Positions 25,331-34,243 of a stretch of 64,000 bases of DNA are shown one piece after another. Source of the stretch: Bradyrhizobium sp. 195. Lineage in GTDB: Bacteria; Pseudomonadota; Alphaproteobacteria; Rhizobiales; Xanthobacteraceae. The notes beneath the pieces were generated by a model that had not been told where the DNA came from, ran no database searches, and saw only the letters and a program-made list of their open reading frames with translations. Position numbers and translations under genes: made by a program. The DNA is taken from positions 310,001-374,000 of the forward strand of contig NZ_CP082161.1 in the NCBI RefSeq assembly GCF_023101665.1. The letters are read 5' to 3'. The first letter of the stretch is position 1. Every line of letters starts with the position of its first letter.

Positions 25331-26257
25331 TCACGAATTCCGTCTCGTTGCATTCGTCGCAATTGCCGCGGCTGCCGTCCGGTTCTCCACCCCGAGCTTG
25401 GCGTAGATCTGCTCCAGATGCTTGTCGACCGTGCGCGGGCTCAAACCCAGGATCTGCGCGATGTCGCGGTTGGTCTTGCCCTTGCTGAGCCAGGCCAACA
25501 CCTCGCCTTCACGGGTGGTGAGGCCGAGCTCGCTGGTGAATTCGGGGGGTAGTGCGGTGCCGGACTCCCGGGAGAGCCGCAGCAGAAACTCGTTCGGCGC
25601 CGTTTCGCCCATGTAATAGAGCCGCAGTTGCGGATTCTCGGGCAGGGAGGCCGCAGGAGATTTCGCGCTGCCCTTGGCCTTGGCCTGCTCCAGCCATTGC
25701 AGCAGTGACGGCGACAGGACGAAGTCGTCGGCCTGTGCGCCCTGATGGTCGGACATCAGCTTCTGCGCCTGCGGCGTCGCCCATAGCACGTTGCCTTGGC
25801 GGTTGACCGCGAACAGGAAGCGGCCGGAGACGTCGAGCGCTGCGCGCGCACTCTGTGTCAGCCGGGCATTGCCGAGATGGACGCGGATGCGCGCCAGCAT
25901 CTCCTCGATCACGATGGGTTTTGTCACGTAGTCGACGCCGCCGGCCTCGAGCCCGCGAACGATATGCTCGGTTTCGGCAAGGCCCGTCATGAAGATCACG
26001 GGCACATTGGCAAGATCCGCATCGCGCTTGAGACGACGGCAGGTCTCGAAGCCGTCGATGCCGGGCATCACGGCGTCAAGCAGGACGATGTCGGGCGTAA
26101 TTTGGTCGATGATGCGCATCGCCGCCGCGCCGTCGAGCGCCACCATCACCGTCATGCCGGCGCCGTCGAGCGCGTCGGTCAGCAGCCGAAGCGTTTCGGG
26201 AGAGTCATCCACAACGAGCGCGACGTCGCGCTTCTTCGACTCAATGCTCATGCGCAT
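25331..26257 (-). CDS. LuxR-family response regulator, partner of the permease-kinase
   Basis: A 308-residue two-component regulator. Residues about 10-128 are a receiver domain (VVDDSPE acidic pair, phospho-Asp in VLLDAVMPG, Thr in FMTG, Lys in VTKPI). Residues about 135-225 are a PAS-like linker (SGRFLFAVNRQGNVLWATPQAQKLM). Residues 240-303 are a LuxR helix-turn-helix (LTTREGEVLAWLSKGKTNRDIAQILGLSPRTVDKHLEQIYAKLGV). It overlaps the 3' end of the hybrid kinase by about 17 bases, so the two are translationally coupled and very likely cognate. The probable target is the divergent amide/urea transport operon. An ATG at 26251 is an alternative start. Confidence 0.92.
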   Translation of the reverse strand: MRMSIESKKRDVALVVDDSPETLRLLTDALDGAGMTVMVALDGAAAMRIIDQITPDIVLLDAVMPGIDGFETCRRLKRDADLANVPVIFMTGLAETEHIVRGLEAGGVDYVTKPIVIEEMLARIRVHLGNARLTQSARAALDVSGRFLFAVNRQGNVLWATPQAQKLMSDHQGAQADDFVLSPSLLQWLEQAKAKGSAKSPAASLPENPQLRLYYMGETAPNEFLLRLSRESGTALPPEFTSELGLTTREGEVLAWLSKGKTNRDIAQILGLSPRTVDKHLEQIYAKLGVENRTAAAAIATNATRRNS

Positions 26258-29200
26258 GCAATGTCTTCAATGTGTTCATGTACTGGTCGAGATCGAAGCG
26301 GTCGACTAGCGACCGCATTTGCGCGACGAAGTCGGCATGCTCCGGATGCTCGTTGCCGATCTCGTCCAGCTTCAACTGGATGCCCTTGACGTAGCCGATT
26401 TGGCCGAGCCCGATCAGCGCCTCGATGTGTCGCACCGGCGGCCTCGATCCGCTCTCCGGTCGCCAGAATGGCACCGCGATTTCGTCCGAACCATATTGCC
26501 ACTCGATCTTGAGGAGCTGGCGGATCGTCTCCAGCAGCCGCGGGATGTCGATCGGCTTCATCAGATAGCCGTCATGGAAAGGCTGCGCCAGCGGGGTGCC
26601 GTGAGCCTCCAACGCGCTCGCCGAGACCATCAGGATGCGCGCCTGGTGATGGCCGCTCGCGCGCAAGGCCTCCGCGACGGCCCAGCCATCCATGGCGGGC
26701 ATCGAGATATCGAGCAGGAACAGATCGGGCCGGCAATGTTGCGCCAGCGCGAGGCAGCCGGGCCCGTCGGGGGCGCTGAGCAGGATGAAGCCGAGCGGGG
26801 TCAGCACCTCGCGCAGCAGGTCGCGGTGAACGGGATCGTCGTCGGTGATGAGGATGGTCTTGCGCGCGCCGTGATAGCCGGAGACCGGGGCCTCCACCGG
26901 CGCGATGCGCTGGGGATTGGTCACCTCCGACAGCAGGATCTTGACCTTGAACGTGCTGCCGGAGCCGACCTTGCTCAAGACCTTGATATCGCCGCCCATC
27001 ACGCCGGCGAGTAGGCGGCTGATGGTCAGGCCGAGCCCGGTGCCGGTCTGCGGCTGCGAGACACCGAGCGCACCGCGCTCGAAGGGCGCGAAAATGCGCT
27101 CGAGATCGTCGCTCTGGATGCCCGGACCGGTATCGATCACCTCGAACTCGGCGACGGGACTGCGATAGTGCACCACGAACTGCACGCTGCCGGTCTGGGT
27201 GAACTTGATGGCGTTCGAGAGCAAATTGATCAGCACCTGACGCAGCCGCTTCTCATCGGCATAGACCACGACCGGCAAATGCGGAGGCCGCCGGAACACG
27301 AAGTCGATGCCCTTGGCGGCGGCCTGAAGCCGGAACATGCCGACGAGCTGGTCGAGAAATTCGCTGAGGCGCACCTCATCGCGCGACAGATACAGCCGCC
27401 CCGCCTCGATCTTGGAGATGTCCAGAATGCCGTCGATCAGGCCGGAGAGGTGGTCGGCGCTGCGGCGGACGACGCGGACCTGGTCGCGCGGCTTGGTGCT
27501 CAGTGTCGCGTCCTGCTCGAGCAGTTGCGCATAGCCGCTGATCGCATTCAGCGGCGAGCGCAGCTCGTGGCTCAGGCCCACCACGTAGCGGCTCTTGGCG
27601 AGGTTTGCCGATTCGGCAACCTCCTTGGCACGCTGGAGCTCGGCGTCGGTGCGCTTGTGGGCGTCGATCTCCTGGATCAGCAGCGTGGTTTGTCGCCGCG
27701 TCTCGGCTTCGGCCGCGCGGCGGCTCTGCTGCGCCAGCACGAACAGCCAGGCCACCACGCCGATGATGATGCTGAGCGAGAAGAACACCTTCCAGAGCAC
27801 GTCGGAGACGAGCGTGTTCTCGCCGTGCACGCTCGCCGAGGTCTGCAAATAGATCAGACCCAGCACAAGCGCGACGAGGCCGGCGGAGATCACGAACACG
27901 CCGACGTAATGGCCGAGTTGCGAGTTGATCCGCGCGTAGATCGGCTGTGGCATCAACTTGCCCAGCGTCTCCGATACCTGCGCCTGGATCCGCGCGTGCG
28001 GCTTGCAGAGATCGTGGCAGCGGGCGTCGAGCGAACAGCACAAGGAGCAAATCGGCCCGGCGTAAGCGGGGCAGGAGGCCATGTCCTCCGGCTCGAACGC
28101 GTGCTCGCAGATGCAGCACTGGATCGCCGCCATGTTCTGCCAGCTTCGCTTCGGCTTGCGCGCGATGTAGTACTTGCCGCCTGTGGCCCAGGCAATCAAC
28201 GGTGCGATGAGGAAGGCAACCGCGAGCGCTATGAACGCTGACAGGGCCTTCGCGACAGGTCCGAACAGGCCGTAAAACGCGCTGATGGAGATGATGGTCG
28301 CGATTGTCATCGCGCCGACGCCGACCGGATTGACGTCGTAGAGATGCGCGCGCTTGAATTCGATCTGCTGTGGCCGCAATCCGAGCGGCTTGTTGACGAT
28401 CAGATCGGCGACCAGCGCGCCGACCCAGGCGATCGCGACGTTCGAATAGAGCGCCAGCGTCTGCTCCAGGGCCTTGTAGACACCGATCTCCATCAACAGC
28501 AGCGCCACGATGACGTTGAAGACCAGCCAGACGACACGGCCGGGATGGCTGTGGGTCAGGCGCGAGAAGAAGTTCGACCAGGCGATCGAGCCGGCATAGG
28601 CGTTGGTGACGTTGATCTTCACCTGCGACAGGATCACGAACGTGCCGGTCAAGGCCAGCGCGAGGTCAGGCTGCGATAGCACATAGCGGAACGCTTCGAG
28701 ATACATATGCGCTGGCTCGGCGGCCTCCTCGGGCGGCACCCCGTGGCTGAGCGCGAAGAAGGCGAGGAACGAGCCGGCCAGAAGTTTCAGCGCGCCGAGC
28801 ACGATCCAGCCCGGTCCCGCGCTCATCAGCGCCATCCACCAGGAGGCCCTGGAGGCGCGGCGGTCGCGCGGCAGGAAGCGCAGGAAGTCGACCTGCTCGC
28901 CGATCTGCGCCACCAGCGAAAACACCACCGAGGCCGCGACTCCGAACAGCAGCAGGTCGAAATGCCCGTTGAGATCGCCGTGCTCGCCCGAGAACTTGCG
29001 CCACTCCGTAAAGGAGTGCGGGTTGTGCCAGGCGATCGCTGCGAACGGAATGATGTGGAGCACGATCCAGAGCGGCTGCGTCCACAATTGGAAGCGGCTG
29101 ATCAGCGTGATGCCGTAGGCCACCAATGGGATGATGACGACGGCGCTGATGAGATAACCGATCGGCCGCGGAATCCCGAAGCACATCTCGAGCGCGGACG

Positions 29201-29612
29201 CGAGGATCACGGCTTCGATCGCAAAGAAGATGAAGGTGAAGGACGCGTAGATCAGCGAGGTGACGGTGGAGCCGATGTAGCCGAAGCCGGCGCCCCGCGT
29301 CAGCAGGTCGATGTCGATGCCGCATTTGGCGGCATAATAGGCGATCGGCACGCCACAGCAGAAGATGATGGTCGAGACCACCAGGATGGCGGCGGTCGCG
29401 TTGGTCACGCCATAATTCAGGGTGATGGTGCCGCCGATCGCCTCCATCGCCAGGAATGAGATCGCGCCCAGCGCCGTGTTGGCGACCCGGGCGGCGGACC
29501 AGCGGCGTGCGCTCTTCGCCGTAAAGCGCAGCGCGTAGTCTTCCAGCGTCTGGTTGGCAACCCATTGGTTGTACTGGCGCCTGACGCGGTCTATTCGCTG
29601 CCGCCCTGCCAC
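26241..29612 (-). CDS. NCS1-permease/hybrid histidine kinase fusion receptor
   Basis: A 1123-residue fusion. Residues about 20-480 are a twelve-helix NCS1 permease (purine/cytosine/allantoin/hydantoin family) with GGTITLNYGVTNATAAIL in the first part and SQVKINVTNAYAGSIAWSNFF near 330-350. Residues 499-539 are a compact cysteine cluster (nine Cys plus His), followed by two more membrane helices (about 568-588 and 608-627). A short coiled linker leads to the HisKA domain with His682 in SHELRSPLN, the ATPase domain (N-box NLLSNAIKF, DTGPG, GTGLGLTI) and a receiver with Asp968 (LLDISMP). A helical end follows. It probably senses a transported or bound nitrogen compound and phosphorylates the overlapping LuxR regulator. 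GTG start with GGAGTGGGG upstream. Analogous in design to CbrA (SLC5 transporter plus kinase). Confidence 0.93.
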   Translation of the reverse strand: MAGRQRIDRVRRQYNQWVANQTLEDYALRFTAKSARRWSAARVANTALGAISFLAMEAIGGTITLNYGVTNATAAILVVSTIIFCCGVPIAYYAAKCGIDIDLLTRGAGFGYIGSTVTSLIYASFTFIFFAIEAVILASALEMCFGIPRPIGYLISAVVIIPLVAYGITLISRFQLWTQPLWIVLHIIPFAAIAWHNPHSFTEWRKFSGEHGDLNGHFDLLLFGVAASVVFSLVAQIGEQVDFLRFLPRDRRASRASWWMALMSAGPGWIVLGALKLLAGSFLAFFALSHGVPPEEAAEPAHMYLEAFRYVLSQPDLALALTGTFVILSQVKINVTNAYAGSIAWSNFFSRLTHSHPGRVVWLVFNVIVALLLMEIGVYKALEQTLALYSNVAIAWVGALVADLIVNKPLGLRPQQIEFKRAHLYDVNPVGVGAMTIATIISISAFYGLFGPVAKALSAFIALAVAFLIAPLIAWATGGKYYIARKPKRSWQNMAAIQCCICEHAFEPEDMASCPAYAGPICSLCCSLDARCHDLCKPHARIQAQVSETLGKLMPQPIYARINSQLGHYVGVFVISAGLVALVLGLIYLQTSASVHGENTLVSDVLWKVFFSLSIIIGVVAWLFVLAQQSRRAAEAETRRQTTLLIQEIDAHKRTDAELQRAKEVAESANLAKSRYVVGLSHELRSPLNAISGYAQLLEQDATLSTKPRDQVRVVRRSADHLSGLIDGILDISKIEAGRLYLSRDEVRLSEFLDQLVGMFRLQAAAKGIDFVFRRPPHLPVVVYADEKRLRQVLINLLSNAIKFTQTGSVQFVVHYRSPVAEFEVIDTGPGIQSDDLERIFAPFERGALGVSQPQTGTGLGLTISRLLAGVMGGDIKVLSKVGSGSTFKVKILLSEVTNPQRIAPVEAPVSGYHGARKTILITDDDPVHRDLLREVLTPLGFILLSAPDGPGCLALAQHCRPDLFLLDISMPAMDGWAVAEALRASGHHQARILMVSASALEAHGTPLAQPFHDGYLMKPIDIPRLLETIRQLLKIEWQYGSDEIAVPFWRPESGSRPPVRHIEALIGLGQIGYVKGIQLKLDEIGNEHPEHADFVAQMRSLVDRFDLDQYMNTLKTLHAHEH

Positions 29613-29692
29613 TCTTTACCCCACTCCCGATACGGACCCCGAGCCCTCGCAAATTCCGTACCAAAAGCCTACGTCGGCATTTTGCGGTGCAG

Positions 29693-29722
29693 TATACGCG
29701 ATCTTGCGTATGCTTACGCTGC
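29693..29722. promoter_or_regulatory. candidate operator between the kinase gene and urtA
   Basis: In the 170-base divergent gap there are clustered, overlapping inverted half-sites: TATACGC (29693-29699), GCGTATG (29706-29712) and TACGC (29715-29719). GCGTA-tgct-TACGC is a perfect 5-bp dyad, and TATACGC/GCGTATG matches at 6 of 7. The location is right for binding by the LuxR-type regulator or for a promoter. Function is inferred only from position and symmetry. Confidence 0.4.
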
Positions 29723-29782
29723 ATAAATTCGAGCCATCCTCATCGCGCCAATTGCGTGTTCTCGAACAAAAGTGGGGTGCTC

Positions 29783-31042
29783 ATGTCGGATGAAGAAAAC
29801 AAGGGCCTGTTGTCGCCGCTCCGGCGCAAACTATTGATGGGAATGGCCGCCGTGCCTGTTATCACCATGCTGCCGCGGGCGTCATTCGCGCAGGCCCCGG
29901 CGACCTCGGCGGTCAACACCACCGGCCTTGCGGTCACCGACACCGAGGTGACGGTCGGTATCCTGCACTCGGCGACCGGCACCATGGCGATCTCCGAGAC
30001 CGGCTCGATCGAGGCCGAAAAGCTCGCCATCGAGCAGATCAACGCCGCCGGCGGCGTGCTCGGGCGCAAGATCAAGTTCATTCAGGAAGACGGCGCCTCC
30101 GACTGGCCGACCTTCGCCGAAAAGGCCAAGAAGCTGCTGGTCAACGACAAGGTCGCGGCGATCATGGGCTGCTGGACCTCGGCCTCCCGCAAGGCCGTGC
30201 TGCCGGTCATGGAGCAGTATAACGGCATGCTCTACTACCCGACCTTCTACGAAGGCCTCGAGCAGTCCAAGAACGTCATCTACACCGGCCAGGAAGCGAC
30301 CCAGCAGATTCTGGCCGGCCTGAACTGGATCGCCAAGGAGAAGGGCGCCAAAACCTTCTTCTTCATCGGCTCCGACTACATCTGGCCGCGCACCTCGAAC
30401 AAGATCGCGCGCAAGCATGTCGAGAACGTGCTGAAGGGCAAGGTCGTCGGCGAGGAATACTACGCGCTCGGCAGCACCCAGTTCAACTCGGTCATCAACA
30501 AGATCAAGCTGACCAAGCCCGACGTGATCTTCACAGACGTCGTCGGCGGATCGAACGTCGCGTTCTACAAGCAGCTCAAGGCCGCCGGCATCGACCTCTC
30601 CAAGCAGGCGCTGCTGACGATCTCGGTGACCGAAGACGAGATCGACGGCATCGGCGGCGAGAACATCGCGGGCGCCTATGCCTGCATGAAGTACTTCCAG
30701 TCGCTCGACAATGCGAACAACAAGGCCTTCTCGTCGGCATTCAAGAAGATGTGGGGCGAGAAGACGGTGATCGGAGACGTCACCCAGGCTGCCTATCTCG
30801 GCCCGTGGCTGTGGAAATTGACGGTGGAGAAGGCCGGCTCCTTCGACGTCGACAAGATCGCGGCGGCATCGCCCGGCGTCGAGTTCAAGGGAGCGCCGGA
30901 AGGCTATGTGCGCATCCACGAGAACCATCACCTCTGGTCGAAGACCCGGGTGGGGCGCGCCAAGCTCGATGGTCAGTTCGAACTGATCTACGAGACCGCC
31001 GATCTCGTCGAGCCGGATCCGTTCCCCAAGGGCTACCAGTAA
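29783..31042 (+). CDS. urtA: urea/short-chain amide ABC transporter, substrate-binding protein
   Basis: A 419-residue periplasmic binding protein of the branched-chain amino acid/urea/amide family. The signal peptide has an RR pair (SPLRRKLLMG) and ends near SFAQA. Family blocks: TVGILHSATGTMAISETG, then AAIMGCWTSASRKAVLPVMEQYNGMLYYPTFYEGLEQS, typical of UrtA/FmdD rather than LivK. The ATG at 29783 has a GTGGGGTGCTC site; upstream in-frame codons look non-coding. It heads the urtABCDE-fmdA-fmdB-amiE unit. The amidases downstream argue for amides as ligand, with urea as the alternative. Confidence 0.93.
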   Translation: MSDEENKGLLSPLRRKLLMGMAAVPVITMLPRASFAQAPATSAVNTTGLAVTDTEVTVGILHSATGTMAISETGSIEAEKLAIEQINAAGGVLGRKIKFIQEDGASDWPTFAEKAKKLLVNDKVAAIMGCWTSASRKAVLPVMEQYNGMLYYPTFYEGLEQSKNVIYTGQEATQQILAGLNWIAKEKGAKTFFFIGSDYIWPRTSNKIARKHVENVLKGKVVGEEYYALGSTQFNSVINKIKLTKPDVIFTDVVGGSNVAFYKQLKAAGIDLSKQALLTISVTEDEIDGIGGENIAGAYACMKYFQSLDNANNKAFSSAFKKMWGEKTVIGDVTQAAYLGPWLWKLTVEKAGSFDVDKIAAASPGVEFKGAPEGYVRIHENHHLWSKTRVGRAKLDGQFELIYETADLVEPDPFPKGYQ

Positions 31043-31087
31043 GTCGCGGCGATTGCCGCAGTTGACCTGAAAACCAAGCCGCTCCCT

Positions 31088-31147
31088 GGCGTGGACCGCA
31101 AATCCACGCCCAAGACCCCCGCGTCGCGAACCTGCTCGCGACGCGGG
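31088..31147 (+). promoter_or_regulatory. two tandem hairpins between urtA and urtB
   Basis: Hairpin 1 has an 8-bp perfect stem ggcgtgga/tccacgcc (31088-31110). Hairpin 2 has a 12-bp perfect stem cccgcgtcgcga/tcgcgacgcggg with a 6-base loop (31118-31147). No T-run follows. In ABC operons such structures after the binding-protein gene protect its message and lower expression of the permease genes, which would suit the need for excess binding protein. Confidence 0.75.
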
Positions 31148-31172
31148 ACCCTTTCCCTGACGGAGGACATCG

Positions 31173-32099
31173 ATGTTCGGCGACTACTCGCTTGGTGATC
31201 TCGGCTCCATTTTCGTCATGCAGGGGTTTGCCGGACTGATCCTGTTCTCGGTCTATGTCCTGATGGCGCTCGGGCTTGCCATCATCTTCGGCCAGATGGG
31301 CGTCATCAACATGGCCCATGGCGAGTTCATGATCCTCGGGGCCTACGTCACCTGGATGACTTCGAATTTCTTTCAGGCTTATTTGCCCAGCCTGTTCAGC
31401 GGATATTTCTTTCTCGCGATGATCCTGGCCTTTGTCGCATCCGGCGCGCTGGGCATGCTGGTGGAATGGGCGCTGATACGGCACCTCTATAAGCGTCCGC
31501 TCGATACGCTGCTCGCCACCTGGGGCCTCAGCCTGATGCTGCAGCAGGCTTATCGCTCCGTGTTCGGTGCACGCGAAGTCGGCGTCGAGCTGCCGCAATG
31601 GATGCTGGGCTCGCTGCACGTCACTGAGAGCATCGAAGTGCCGATCAACGGCGTCTTCGTGATGTGTCTCACCGTTCTGATCACCATCTCGGTCGCCTAC
31701 GTGATGTACAAATCGCGTTGGGGCCGCCAGGTGCGCGCGGTCGTGCAGAACCGCATCATGGCCGGCGCGGTCGGCATCAACACGGAGAAGGTCGACCGCT
31801 ACACGTTCGGGCTCGGGTGCGGCATCGCCGGAATCGCCGGCAGCGCCTTCACCATGATCGGTTCCACCGGGCCGACCTCCGGGCAGCTCTACATCGTCGA
31901 TACGTTCCTGGTGGTCGTGTTCGGCGGCGCCGCGAGCCTGCTCGGCACCATCGCCTCGGCCTTCTCGATCTCGCAGACGCAATCCACCCTCGAGTTCTTC
32001 ATGTCGGGCTCGATGGCCAAGGTCCTCACGCTGCTCGCCGTTGTCGGCATCCTGATGCTGCGGCCGCAGGGTCTGTTCGCCCTCAAGGTTCGTAAATAG
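31173..32099 (+). CDS. urtB: urea/amide ABC transporter permease (LivH-like)
   Basis: A 308-residue inner-membrane permease with about eight hydrophobic segments. It has the LivH/UrtB core GLAIIFGQMGVINMAHGEFMILGAY near residue 30 and the cytoplasmic coupling region GRQVRAVVQNRIMAGAVGINTEKVDRYTFGLGCGIAGIAG near residue 190. It is the short UrtB form, without the long N-terminal periplasmic extension seen in some urea systems. A GGAGG site precedes the start. It pairs with UrtC to form the channel. Confidence 0.93.
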   Translation: MFGDYSLGDLGSIFVMQGFAGLILFSVYVLMALGLAIIFGQMGVINMAHGEFMILGAYVTWMTSNFFQAYLPSLFSGYFFLAMILAFVASGALGMLVEWALIRHLYKRPLDTLLATWGLSLMLQQAYRSVFGAREVGVELPQWMLGSLHVTESIEVPINGVFVMCLTVLITISVAYVMYKSRWGRQVRAVVQNRIMAGAVGINTEKVDRYTFGLGCGIAGIAGSAFTMIGSTGPTSGQLYIVDTFLVVVFGGAASLLGTIASAFSISQTQSTLEFFMSGSMAKVLTLLAVVGILMLRPQGLFALKVRK

Positions 32100-32116
32100 C
32101 GGGAAGCAGGCAAGTC

Positions 32117-33253
32117 ATGATCAATTCACGCTTCTTCAATCGATCCGAGCTCATGGGCTTCATTGCTCTGGCCGCCGTGCTGTTCGTGATCCTGCCGCTG
32201 ACGCTGGACGTGTTCCGCCTCAATCTGGTCGCGAAATATCTGACCTACGCTTTTGTCGCGCTCGGTCTCGTGCTGTGCTGGGGCTATGGCGGCATCCTGA
32301 GCCTGGGACAGGGCGTGTTCTTCGGCCTCGGCGGCTATTGCATGGCGATGTTCCTCAAGCTCGAGGCTTCGAGCGTCGAGAACACCAAGATCCAGTCGAC
32401 ACCAGGCATCCCTGACTTCATGGACTGGAATCAGATCACGTCGCTGCCGCTGTTCTGGCAGCCGTTTCACAGCCTCACATTCACGATCCTGGCCATTATC
32501 CTGGTCCCGGGCGTCTTCGCCCTGATCATCGGCACCGCGATGTTCAAGCGTCGGGTCGGCGGCACCTATTTCGCGATCATCACCCAGGCTGTCGCCGCCA
32601 TCCTCACCATCCTGATCGTCGGTCAACAGGGCTATACCGGCGGCATCAACGGCATGACCGATTTGCGTACGCTCAGGGGTTGGGACATCCGGCCCGACCA
32701 CGCCAAGGTCATCCTGTACTTCGTCGAGGTGGTGCTGCTGTTCGCCTGCATCGGCATCGCGCAATTCATCCGCCTGACCAAGCTCGGCCGCATTCTGGTG
32801 GCGATGCGCGAACAGGAGGATCGCGTCCGCTTCTCCGGCTACAGCGTCGCCAACTTCAAGATCTTCGCCTTCTGCATGGCCGCGGTCTTCGCCGCGATCG
32901 GCGGCGCCATGTTCGCGCTCAATGTCGGTTTCATGTCGCCGTCCTTTGTCGGCATCGTGCCGTCGATCGAGATGGTGATCTACACCGCGGTCGGCGGACG
33001 GATGTCGATCTTCGGCGCGATATGGGGCGCCCTCCTGGTGAATTTCGCCAAGACCAGCCTGTCGGAATCCTTCCCGCAACTCTGGCTGTTCGGCCTCGGC
33101 GCGCTGTTCATCGCGGTCGTGCTCGCCTTCCCGAACGGTCTGTCCGGGCTCTGGGCTGACTACGTGCAGCCGCGCATCGATCGGCTGTTCGCACGCAAGG
33201 CGAAGTCGGACTGGAACGGCAATTCGGTCGCCGACGGCGCGCCGGCTGAGTGA
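32117..33253 (+). CDS. urtC: urea/amide ABC transporter permease (LivM-like)
   Basis: A 378-residue permease of the LivM/UrtC type with about nine membrane segments. The family core GYGGILSLGQGVFFGLGGYCMAMFLKLE lies near residue 55. It also has GGTYFAIITQAVAAILTILIVGQQGYTGGINGMTDL, and the coupling segment VAMREQEDRVRFSGYSVANFKIFAF. The insert between the first blocks is longer than in LivM, as usual for UrtC. It begins 17 bases after urtB. Confidence 0.93.
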   Translation: MINSRFFNRSELMGFIALAAVLFVILPLTLDVFRLNLVAKYLTYAFVALGLVLCWGYGGILSLGQGVFFGLGGYCMAMFLKLEASSVENTKIQSTPGIPDFMDWNQITSLPLFWQPFHSLTFTILAIILVPGVFALIIGTAMFKRRVGGTYFAIITQAVAAILTILIVGQQGYTGGINGMTDLRTLRGWDIRPDHAKVILYFVEVVLLFACIGIAQFIRLTKLGRILVAMREQEDRVRFSGYSVANFKIFAFCMAAVFAAIGGAMFALNVGFMSPSFVGIVPSIEMVIYTAVGGRMSIFGAIWGALLVNFAKTSLSESFPQLWLFGLGALFIAVVLAFPNGLSGLWADYVQPRIDRLFARKAKSDWNGNSVADGAPAE

Positions 33254-33263
33254 GGAGATCATC

Positions 33264-34019
<756 letters not shown>

Positions 34020-34060
34020 GATGGTGAAAGTCAGCCAGTCCGCGTCGGCATTGACGGTGC

Positions 34061-34212
34061 ACCTCTCCCCTTGTGGGAGAGGTCGGATCGCGCAAGCGAT
34101 CCGGGTGAGGGGTATCTGTCCGCGCATCAAGCTGCCTCCCGTATCCGCTGATGCATACCCCTCATCCGTCGCGGACTTCGTCCGCGCCACCTTTTCCCAC
34201 AAGGGGAGAAGG
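34061..34212. repeat. long palindromic repeat inserted between urtD and urtE
   Basis: Outer arms acctctccccttgtgggaga and tcccacaaggggagaagg; inner arms gcaagcgatccgggtgaggggta and tacccctcatccg. This is a widespread alphaproteobacterial intergenic element of about 150 bp, seen once in this window. It stretches the otherwise tight urt operon by more than 200 bases and would fold into a large hairpin in the message. Confidence 0.8.
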
Positions 34213-34243
34213 AAGAAGACACACCGAGCCTAGGAGCGCATCG

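Noticed and set aside
29676-29690. GG...GC pair upstream of urtA as a sigma-54 promoter
   Set aside because: The spacer is 11 bases and the flanking consensus is absent. A nitrogen-controlled sigma-54 promoter would have been attractive but the sequence does not support it.
34021-34233. 70-residue open frame between urtD and urtE
   Set aside because: It is almost wholly inside the intergenic palindromic repeat and has no family resemblance.
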